Shown one piece after another: positions 57,933-64,000 of a stretch of 64,000 bases of DNA. Within the stretch, counting starts at the first letter, position 1, and each line of letters starts with the position of its first letter. The stretch is from Streptomyces sp. NRRL S-37 (lineage in GTDB: Bacteria; Actinomycetota; Actinomycetes; Streptomycetales; Streptomycetaceae), in assembly GCF_000721605.1 (NCBI RefSeq), contig NZ_JOIZ01000002.1, positions 301,425 through 365,424 on the forward strand. The letters run 5' to 3'. A program made the translations under genes and the position numbers. The notes beneath the pieces were generated by a model, which saw nothing but the letters and a program-made list of their open reading frames with translations, had not been told where the DNA came from and did no database searches.

Positions 57933-58327
57933 GCCACGAAGGCGCCCTCGTTCTCGACTGCGAGGGCCTGTCGAAGTTCGTCGATGATCAGGAGCCCGTC
58001 GTCGCTCTCATCGCCGAAGCCCGTAATCGGGGCATGGAGGTGGTCATCAGCGCACTCACCATCATCGAAGCGGTGCATCGCCGGACCGACAGGGCGCAGC
58101 TCGCGTGGGTCCTGTCCGGCGTGCGGATCGTGCACATCGGCGATGAGGAGGCCAAGGCCGCCTCGGCCATGCTGATCAACGCCGGGCTGCATGGTCACAA
58201 GTACGCCATCGACGCCGCCGTGGCCGAGATGGCGCTGCGGCAGCGCCGCCCGGTCGTCATGCTCACCTCGGACATCGACGACATAACGAAGCTCTGCGGC
58301 GACAGAGTGCGCCTCGTCGCCGTGTAG
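57914..58327 (+). CDS. PIN-domain toxin (VapC-like ribonuclease)
   Basis: 137 residues. PIN fold with the acidic metal residues Asp15 (VLDCEGLS), Glu52 (IIEAVHR), Asp100 (YAIDAAVAEMAL) and Asp120 (LTSDIDDI). VapC toxins cleave specific tRNA or rRNA loops in a Mg-dependent way. GTG 57914 overlaps the antitoxin gene; translation is coupled. The active site looks intact. Targets are unknown. Confidence 0.82.
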   Translation: MARRKLSHEGALVLDCEGLSKFVDDQEPVVALIAEARNRGMEVVISALTIIEAVHRRTDRAQLAWVLSGVRIVHIGDEEAKAASAMLINAGLHGHKYAIDAAVAEMALRQRRPVVMLTSDIDDITKLCGDRVRLVAV

Positions 58328-58598
58328 TCGGCGCCCAGGACCCGAACGCCCGGGATGTGAGGTCGGCCCGTACGTCCTTGTCCGAGCGGGGCGGGGCCGG
58401 TTGACCAGTCGGTGGCATCCAGGGCCGTGAACGGCCCGGTTGAGCTGCGAGAGATGCCCGAGCGCCGACGGCGGCCCGCCGCGGGGCCCTCCGGTGCCGC
58501 CTGCCACACGGACTGCAACCCGAACCGCAATTCCCAGAACGAAGAAGGCTCCGACCGAGATCCGGTCGGAGCCTTCGTCTGCCCAGGTGGGCAAGGTG
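58328..58598. other. 271-bp gap with a possible terminator
   Basis: A stem GAAGGCTCCGACCG / CGGTCGGAGCCTTC lies near 58545-58578 and could end the toxin operon and the minus-strand tRNA-Ser transcript. No gene is seen. Confidence 0.5.
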
Positions 58599-58683
58599 CG
58601 GAGGATACGAGATTCGAACTCGTGAGGGGTTGCCCCCAACACGCTTTCCAAGCGTGCGCCCTAGGCCTCTAGGCGAATCCTCC
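58599..58683 (-). tRNA. tRNA-Ser (anticodon GGA)
   Basis: Acceptor arms GGAGGAT/ATCCTCC, anticodon loop TTGGAAA on the CACGC/GCGTG stem (anticodon GGA), long variable arm and T loop AGTTCGAATCT. It reads TCC and TCT. CCA is not encoded. Confidence 0.93.
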
Positions 58684-58758
58684 GGTGGGAACATTACATG
58701 ACCGAGAGGGGTGCTTGCGAACTCGTTCCTCGCCCGCGACATGGGGTAACCTCTGCCG

Positions 58759-58848
58759 TAGCCCCTCACGCGGCGCTATCTGACTGAACTCCCCCAGGGC
58801 CGGAAGGCAGCAAGGGTAGGTCGGCTCTGGCGGGTGCGTGGGGGGCGC
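58759..58848 (+). ncRNA. ffs: signal recognition particle RNA (small, 4.5S-like)
   Basis: The apical domain core GGCCGGAAGGCAGCAAGGGT, with its GGAA tetraloop and symmetric loop, is unmistakable, and the ends GCCCCTCACGC (58761-58771) and GCGTGGGGGGC (58836-58846) pair. A TAACCT -10 box lies at 58747-58752. This RNA binds Ffh for membrane-protein targeting. Adjacent dnaX is the normal neighbour in Actinobacteria. Confidence 0.92.
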
Positions 58849-58889
58849 TTGTGTTTCCGGCGCCGGAGCCGGTTGTCGGTGGGCGCCTA

Positions 58890-58895
58890 TAACCT
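58890..58895 (+). promoter_or_regulatory. -10 box (TAACCT) before dnaX
   Basis: Seven bases before GTG 58903 with no ribosome-binding site; it suggests a leaderless dnaX mRNA. It begins 42 bases after the SRP RNA. Confidence 0.4.
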
Positions 58896-58902
58896 CGTAT
58901 GC

Positions 58903-61044
58903 GTGTCGTCTCTCGCGTTGTACCGCCGCTACCGCCCGGAGTCCTTCGCCGAGGTCATCGGGCAGGAGCATGTCACCGACCCGCTGCAGCAGGCGCTGCG
59001 GAACAACCGGGTCAATCACGCGTACCTGTTCAGCGGCCCGCGCGGGTGCGGCAAGACGACCAGCGCGCGGATCCTGGCGCGGTGCCTGAACTGCGAGCAG
59101 GGCCCGACCCCGACGCCGTGCGGGGAGTGCCAGTCCTGCCGGGACCTCGCGCGCAACGGGCCGGGGTCGATCGACGTCATCGAGATCGACGCCGCTTCGC
59201 ACGGTGGTGTGGACGACGCGCGTGACCTGCGTGAGAAGGCGTTCTTCGGGCCCGCCTCCAGCCGGTACAAGATCTACATCATCGACGAGGCCCACATGGT
59301 CACGCCGGCCGGCTTCAACGCGCTGCTCAAGGTCGTCGAGGAGCCCCCGGAGCATCTGAAGTTCATCTTCGCGACCACCGAGCCCGAGAAGGTCATCGGG
59401 ACCATCCGGTCGCGTACGCACCACTACCCGTTCCGGCTGGTGCCGCCCGGCACCCTGCGGGACTACCTGGGCGAGGTGTGCGGCAAGGAGGACATCCCCG
59501 TCGAGGAGGGCGTGCTGCCGCTCGTCGTGCGGGCCGGCGCCGGGTCGGTGCGTGACTCGATGTCCGTCATGGACCAGCTCCTCGCCGGCGCGGGTGCGGA
59601 CGGTGTGACGTACGCCATGGCCACCTCCCTGCTGGGGTACACGGACAGCTCGCTGCTCGACTCCGTCGTCGAGGCCTTCGCGACCGGTGACGGCGCCGCC
59701 GCCTTCGAGGTCGTCGACCGGGTGATCGAGGGGGGTAACGATCCGCGCAGGTTCGTCGCCGATCTGCTGGAGCGGCTGCGGGACCTCGTCATCCTCGCCG
59801 CCGTTCCCGACGCCGCCGAGAAGGGGCTCATCGACGCCCCCGCCGACGTGATCGAGCGGATGAAGGCGCAGGCCGGCACCTTCGGGGCCGCCGAGCTGAG
59901 CCGCGCCGCCGACCTCGTCAACGAGGGGCTCACCGAGATGCGCGGCGCGGGTTCGCCGCGCCTCCAGCTCGAGCTGATCTGCGCGCGCGTGCTGCTGCCC
60001 GCCGCCTACGGCGACGAGCGCTCGGTCATGGCCCGGCTGGACCGGATCGAGCGCGGGGTGAACTTCTCCGCGGGCGGTACCGGCGCGGGTATGCCCGGCG
60101 TGGGGTACGTACCCGGGCCGGAGGCCCACGGGGGAGCGCCCGGGCAGGGCTTCGTCGAGCCGGGGGGCGGTCCCGCCGCCGCACGGGCGGCGGTACGGGG
60201 GCCCGGCCCGGCTCCTGTCCCGGCGCCGCCCGCTCCCCCCGTCCCGCAGGTCCAGCAGCCTCCGGCGCCCGCCCCGATGCCGTCCGAGGCTCCGCCCGCG
60301 CCCAGTGCCCCGAGTGCCCCCGGCGCCTGGCCCACCGCCGCCCCCGCCGGCGGCGGCCGCCGGCCGGGCGGCTGGCCCACCGCCGCCCCGGCGGGCGGGA
60401 CCCGGCCCCCGGCCCCGGCCGGCGCCCCCGCGGCCACGCCCACGCCCGCGCCCGCCGCCCCCCAGGCGGCACCCGTGCCCGCGTTCTCGGGAGGCGGCGG
60501 GCTCGATCCCCGCACGCTCTGGCCGAACATCCTGGAGACGGTCAAGAACCGCCGTCGTTTCACCTGGATCCTGCTCAGCCAGAACGCCCAGGTGACCGGC
60601 TTCGACGGCACGACCCTCCAGGTCGGCTTCGTGAACGCCGGCGCGCGGGACAACTTCCTCAGCAGCGGCAGCGAGGACGTACTGCGGCAGGCGCTGGCCG
60701 AGCAGTTCAACGTGCAGTGGAAGATCGAGGCGGTCGTCGACCCGTCCGGCGGCGGTGGTGGCGGGGGCATGGCGGCACCGGCCCCGGCCATGGCGCCGGC
60801 CGGGCCACCCGCCGGTGGCCGCAACGGAGGCTACGGCGGTGGCGGCCAGCGGCCCTCCGCTCCCCAGGCGAGCGCCCCCGCCGCCGCGCCCGCGCAGCCG
60901 GCCAGCGCCCCGCCGCCCGTCTCGCCCGAGGACGACGTTCCCGAGGACGACGACCCCGACCTGGACGAGTCCGCCCTCTCCGGGAAGGATCTGCTCGTCC
61001 GCGAGCTGGGCGCGACGGTCGTCGAGGAGGTCACGAACGACTAG
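58903..61044 (+). CDS. dnaX: DNA polymerase III subunit gamma/tau
   Basis: 713 residues. The AAA+ clamp-loader part (1-370) has Walker A GPRGCGKTT, the zinc cluster CLNCEQGPTPTPCGECQSC, Walker B IYIIDEAHM and the sensor FIFATTEPEKV and IRSRTHHYPF. A long Pro/Ala linker (about 400-530) leads to a tau-like C-terminal domain (LWPNILETVKNRRRFTWILLSQNAQ ...) and an acidic end. It loads the beta clamp and joins two polymerases at the fork. No slippery A-run for a gamma frameshift is seen. GTG 58903 is chosen because it follows the TAACCT box and starts the conserved SSLALYRRYRPESF. Confidence 0.95.
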   Translation: MSSLALYRRYRPESFAEVIGQEHVTDPLQQALRNNRVNHAYLFSGPRGCGKTTSARILARCLNCEQGPTPTPCGECQSCRDLARNGPGSIDVIEIDAASHGGVDDARDLREKAFFGPASSRYKIYIIDEAHMVTPAGFNALLKVVEEPPEHLKFIFATTEPEKVIGTIRSRTHHYPFRLVPPGTLRDYLGEVCGKEDIPVEEGVLPLVVRAGAGSVRDSMSVMDQLLAGAGADGVTYAMATSLLGYTDSSLLDSVVEAFATGDGAAAFEVVDRVIEGGNDPRRFVADLLERLRDLVILAAVPDAAEKGLIDAPADVIERMKAQAGTFGAAELSRAADLVNEGLTEMRGAGSPRLQLELICARVLLPAAYGDERSVMARLDRIERGVNFSAGGTGAGMPGVGYVPGPEAHGGAPGQGFVEPGGGPAAARAAVRGPGPAPVPAPPAPPVPQVQQPPAPAPMPSEAPPAPSAPSAPGAWPTAAPAGGGRRPGGWPTAAPAGGTRPPAPAGAPAATPTPAPAAPQAAPVPAFSGGGGLDPRTLWPNILETVKNRRRFTWILLSQNAQVTGFDGTTLQVGFVNAGARDNFLSSGSEDVLRQALAEQFNVQWKIEAVVDPSGGGGGGGMAAPAPAMAPAGPPAGGRNGGYGGGGQRPSAPQASAPAAAPAQPASAPPPVSPEDDVPEDDDPDLDESALSGKDLLVRELGATVVEEVTND

Positions 61045-61120
61045 GTGTTCGGAGGAACGTACGAAAGGCGTCCGCTCACCCCTTCGGAAGCCCGCACAAA
61101 AAGAAGGCGCCGTCTCCCGT

Positions 61121-61126
61121 TAGGCT
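61121..61126 (+). promoter_or_regulatory. -10 box (TAGGCT) before purD
   Basis: Six bases separate it from GTG 61133 and no ribosome-binding site is present, so purD is probably leaderless. Confidence 0.4.
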
Positions 61127-61132
61127 GACCCC

Positions 61133-62386
61133 GTGAAGGTCCTCGTCATCGGCAGCGGCGCCCGCGAACACGCCCTGTGCCACAGCCTGTCCCTCGACCC
61201 CGACGTCACCGCGCTGCACTGCGCCCCCGGCAACGCCGGCATCGCCGGGGTCGCCGAGCTGCACCAGGTCGACGCCCTCGACGGCGCGGCCGTGTCCGCG
61301 CTGGCCGCGCGGCTCGGCGCGGACCTCGTGGTGGTCGGCCCGGAGGCGCCCCTCGTCGCCGGTGTCGCCGACGCCGTGCGCGACGCGGGCATCCCCGTCT
61401 TCGGCCCGTCCAAGGAAGCCGCGCGGCTCGAGGGCTCCAAGGCCTTCGCGAAGGACGTCATGGCGGCGGCCGGCGTGCCCACCGCCCGCAGCTACGTCTG
61501 CACGACGCCCGAGGAGGTCGACGCGGCCCTCAACGCGTTCGGCGCCCCGTACGTCGTCAAGGACGACGGGCTCGCGGCCGGCAAGGGCGTCGTCGTCACC
61601 GACGACGTCGAGGCGGCCCGCGCGCACGCCGGTGCCTGTGAGCGGGTGGTGATCGAGGAGTTCCTCGACGGCCCCGAGGTCTCCCTCTTCGCGATCACCG
61701 ACGGCGAGACGGTCGTACCGCTCCAGCCCGCCCAGGACTTCAAGCGCGCACTGGACGGCGACGAGGGCCCGAACACCGGCGGCATGGGGGCGTACTCCCC
61801 GCTGCCGTGGGCCGACCCCAAGCTGGTCGACGAGGTCACGGAGACGGTCCTCCAGCCGACCGTCGACGAGATGCGGCGCCGCGGCACCCCGTTCTCCGGG
61901 CTGCTCTACGCCGGTCTGGCGATCACCTCGCGCGGGGTCCGCGTGATCGAGTTCAACGCCCGTTTCGGCGACCCCGAGACCCAGGTGGTCCTGGCCCGGC
62001 TGAAGACCCCGCTGGGCGGCCTGCTGATGGCCGCCGCCACCGGCAACCTCGCCCACCTGGAGCCGACGCGGTGGAGCGACGAGGCCGCGGTCACCGTGGT
62101 CGTCGCCTCGCACAACTACCCCGGCACCCCGCGCACCGGCGACCCGATCACGGGCCTGGACGAGGTCGCCGCCCAGGACGCCCCGCACGCGTACGTGCTG
62201 CACGCGGGGACGAAGCGGGACGGTGACGCGGTCGTCAGCGCGGGCGGGCGCGTGCTGTCCGTCACGGCGACCGGCAAGGACCTCACCGAGGCCCGCGACC
62301 GCGCCTACCGCGCGGTGTCCCGCATCGGTCTCGACGGCTCCCGGCACCGTACGGACATCGCGGCGAAGGCGGCGCGGGAGGCGTGA
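61133..62386 (+). CDS. purD: phosphoribosylamine--glycine ligase (GAR synthetase)
   Basis: 417 residues, normal length, ATP-grasp fold. N-terminal [18 protein letters not shown], the ATP-grasp motifs [21 protein letters not shown] and [23 protein letters not shown], the substrate segment [10 protein letters not shown] and metal site [17 protein letters not shown] are all there. It joins glycine to 5-phosphoribosylamine in purine synthesis. It is transcribed from its own promoter and ends at a strong hairpin 41 bases downstream. Confidence 0.96.
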   Translation: MKVLVIGSGAREHALCHSLSLDPDVTALHCAPGNAGIAGVAELHQVDALDGAAVSALAARLGADLVVVGPEAPLVAGVADAVRDAGIPVFGPSKEAARLEGSKAFAKDVMAAAGVPTARSYVCTTPEEVDAALNAFGAPYVVKDDGLAAGKGVVVTDDVEAARAHAGACERVVIEEFLDGPEVSLFAITDGETVVPLQPAQDFKRALDGDEGPNTGGMGAYSPLPWADPKLVDEVTETVLQPTVDEMRRRGTPFSGLLYAGLAITSRGVRVIEFNARFGDPETQVVLARLKTPLGGLLMAAATGNLAHLEPTRWSDEAAVTVVVASHNYPGTPRTGDPITGLDEVAAQDAPHAYVLHAGTKRDGDAVVSAGGRVLSVTATGKDLTEARDRAYRAVSRIGLDGSRHRTDIAAKAAREA

Positions 62387-62427
62387 GCCGGACGGGCCGG
62401 TCCCCGTCCCGACGCCGATGAACCCCG

Positions 62428-62461
62428 CAGGCCCCGGATCCGTCCCAGGATCCGGGGCCTG
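62428..62461 (+). terminator. terminator of purD
   Basis: A perfect 14-bp stem (62428-62441 and 62448-62461) with a six-base loop, 41 bases after the purD stop. Confidence 0.7.
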
Positions 62462-62679
62462 ACCCTTGCCATCTGTCATCCACCTTTCCCCAAAGCCATT
62501 CCATCGAGTGAGCGATGCGCCATCCGGCTGACGGGGACGGGGGCCCCAACTAGGGTGCCGCGCAAGCGTTCCGGCACTTGGCCCATCGGCATTGCGATGT
62601 CAGTGACGGGTGCCACAGTGGGGGAGTGAGCAACGCCGGGACAGCGTCAGGACCGCCGGGAGGGAGGTGAGGACGGGCC

Positions 62680-64000
62680 ATGAGCGGAAGCGGAGCGGGA
62701 GCGGAGTCGGGAGCGCGGTCCGCGCGGTCGCACGCGCTGGCCGTACTGCGCGTCCGGAGCCGGGCGCTGGCCGTCGCGCTGCTGCCGGCCGCCGTCGCCG
62801 TGATCCTGCTCGTCGGCGGGTCCACCGGCCGTCTGCCGGGCGGCGGCTGGGACCTCGCCCGCCGGCTCCTCACACCGGTCGCGGTACTGGTCCTGCTCGT
62901 CGCCGCCGGTGTCGCCCTGGTCGTCGCGCGGGCCCGGCCCGCCATGAGCCCCACGGTCCCGATCGCCGAGGACGCGGCCCCGGACCTGTACCGGATGGTG
63001 CGCGACCTCGCCGACCGGCTCGACGTTCCCGCCCCTTCCGCGATAGCGCTCACCCCGGACTGCGACAGCTGGCTGGAGGACCGCACCCACCCGGCCCACG
63101 GCCCCCCGCCCGCCGAGGAGCACGGCGACATAGCCGGTGCGGGCCGGCCCGCCGGGGGCAGGGCCGCCGCCGCACCCGTGCTGGTGATCGGCTCCCCGTT
63201 CCTGTGGTGGATGCGGGTGGGCGAGCTGCGCGCGGTCCTCGCCCCGGTCGTGGCCGGTACGGGACCTTCGGCGCACCCGGACATAGCGGCCGCCCGGCGC
63301 TTCGTGCGGGGGCTGGACGCCGCGGTGGCCGTGGCCTCGGCGCCCCGCCGGGGGCCGGTGGTCCACGGGGTGCTCGCCGGCGTCGGCCGGGTCGCCCGGC
63401 TGCTGCTGCGCGGCTGCCGGGGGCATGCCGCCGAGATGGAGCGCGGGGTCGCCGCGGCGGCGGCCGAGCGTGCGCAGGCCGTGGACCACGGGCTGCGGAT
63501 CGTCGCCCAGGAGCAGGTGGGGCTGGCGTACGCGGGCTGGGACCGGCTCCTCACCCGGGTCGCGCTGCCGGCCTGGCGGATGGGCCGCTGGCCCTCGCGG
63601 CTCAACGCGGGAGTGGTGGCGGCGCTGACCGAGCTGTCCCGCCGGGACCGGCTGGCGGAGGGCTTCGCCTCCCGTCTCGGTGAGCGTCCCGCCTGCGACC
63701 TGCTGGAGCAGCCCGGCACGGTGGACGAGGCCGCCTCGCTCCTCGCCGCCCGCCTCTTCCACGGCGGGCCCGCGGAAACCGGCCCGGACTGGTCACCGGT
63801 CCACTGGGGCGACTACCCGGAGGAGGTCGTCGACCGCAAGTGGCGCACCGACGCCGCCCGCCTCCACCGCGTCCTGGACGCCCTCCACGTCCCACCCGCC
63901 CCCGACGGTCCCCCGGCCCCCGGTCTTCGGAAAGGCATTGGGGAGGGTGGGGTGGCCGCCGGAGGTGACGGTGCGGTAGCGCTGCTGGTTGTCGATCCAC
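62680..64000 (+). CDS. M48-like membrane protein with degenerate active site (partial, runs off the right edge)
   Basis: At least 440 residues; no stop before the window ends. Two membrane helices (about 33-47 and 65-88), then a soluble part like an M48 peptidase: MVRDLADRLDVPAPSAIALTPDCDSW, followed by VLVIGSPFLWWMRVGELRAVLAPVV. In active M48 enzymes the last segment continues into the zinc motif HExxH; here the residues are APVVAG, and no other HExxH is seen. The downstream helix region is M48-like. It may be a pseudoprotease. ATG 62680 has GGGAGG ahead. This gene is open to the end and overlaps minus-strand shadow frames. Confidence 0.65.
   Translation, partial: MSGSGAGAESGARSARSHALAVLRVRSRALAVALLPAAVAVILLVGGSTGRLPGGGWDLARRLLTPVAVLVLLVAAGVALVVARARPAMSPTVPIAEDAAPDLYRMVRDLADRLDVPAPSAIALTPDCDSWLEDRTHPAHGPPPAEEHGDIAGAGRPAGGRAAAAPVLVIGSPFLWWMRVGELRAVLAPVVAGTGPSAHPDIAAARRFVRGLDAAVAVASAPRRGPVVHGVLAGVGRVARLLLRGCRGHAAEMERGVAAAAAERAQAVDHGLRIVAQEQVGLAYAGWDRLLTRVALPAWRMGRWPSRLNAGVVAALTELSRRDRLAEGFASRLGERPACDLLEQPGTVDEAASLLAARLFHGGPAETGPDWSPVHWGDYPEEVVDRKWRTDAARLHRVLDALHVPPAPDGPPAPGLRKGIGEGGVAAGGDGAVALLVVDP

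Noticed and set aside
58834..58902. Longer dnaX start inside the SRP RNA region
   Set aside because: It would put coding sequence through the SRP RNA end and the TAACCT box; the conserved DnaX N-terminus begins at GTG 58903.
62550..63762. Minus-strand frames opposite the last gene
   Set aside because: They mirror the plus-strand membrane gene, lack membrane or domain signals and start sites, and are explained by high GC.

Overview
The window is about 64 kb of very GC-rich DNA with strong third-codon G/C bias, frequent GTG starts, GTGA/ATGA start-stop overlaps and several genes that look leaderless. Gene content and order (SigE-type sigma, acyl-CoA ligase, MFS plus TetR pair, giant PAS kinase, sigN-sigF, tadA, upp, SRP RNA-dnaX-purD) match the chromosome core of a Streptomyces close to S. 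coelicolor in layout; this assignment is from memory of that gene order, not from a search.

Region by region. 0.4-3.2 kb: hypothetical protein, a primase-polymerase domain gene with an SOS-like box, a small secreted Asn/Gln-rich protein and an ECF sigma factor. 3.2-7.0 kb: fatty acyl-CoA ligase behind a perfect palindrome, then a divergent MFS exporter / TetR repressor pair with twin operators. 7.1-12.6 kb: a 1569-residue PAS-PAS kinase-like protein with a long Pro/Ala linker and two receiver-like domains, then a subtilisin-inhibitor family protein. 12.8-24.0 kb: tRNA-Ser(GCT), tRNA-Arg(ACG) and an integrated actinomycete conjugative element of about 10.8 kb, bounded by 49-bp direct repeats made from the 3' end of tRNA-Arg. 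It has integrase, excisionase, RepSA-type initiator, small spread/transfer proteins, an FtsK-like DNA translocase, a KorSA-like GntR repressor with two operators, a GNAT protein and, next to attR, a cargo gene for a predicted SRA plus PD-(D/E)XK modification-dependent nuclease. That nuclease is the best candidate for an uncharacterised system.

24-34 kb: VOC protein, FAD-linked oxidase, K+ channel, DUF2797 protein, a broken amidohydrolase end, and a two-component system tightly followed by a GT2-GtrA glycosyltransferase and a PMT-like membrane glycosyltransferase (probable cell-envelope operon). 34-39 kb: F420-type oxidoreductase, a YceI protein and a DHA2 efflux pump that share a carboxypeptidase-regulatory-like beta domain, and a MarR repressor with three operator-like repeats. 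39.4-46.2 kb: tandem sigma factors SigN/SigF, small stress and housekeeping genes, tRNA-Ser(CGA), tadA and upp. 46.6-53.8 kb: an iron-box-controlled divergent locus (siderophore-interacting protein; penicillin-acylase-like and AlcB-like genes, cupin, SDR) and a CopC-CopD copper protein. 53.7-64 kb: remnant gene, GlxA-type AraC regulator beside a GAPDH, a thioredoxin-reductase-like protein without its redox cysteines, a VapBC-like pair, tRNA-Ser(GGA), SRP RNA, dnaX, purD and a degenerate M48-like membrane protein running off the right end.

The first 360 bases and the gaps at 1.75-2.05, 21.65-22.35, 43.8-44.15 and 46.25-46.65 kb contain no gene I can support. Starts were chosen by ribosome-binding site, overlap with the neighbour, or a -10 box a few bases upstream.
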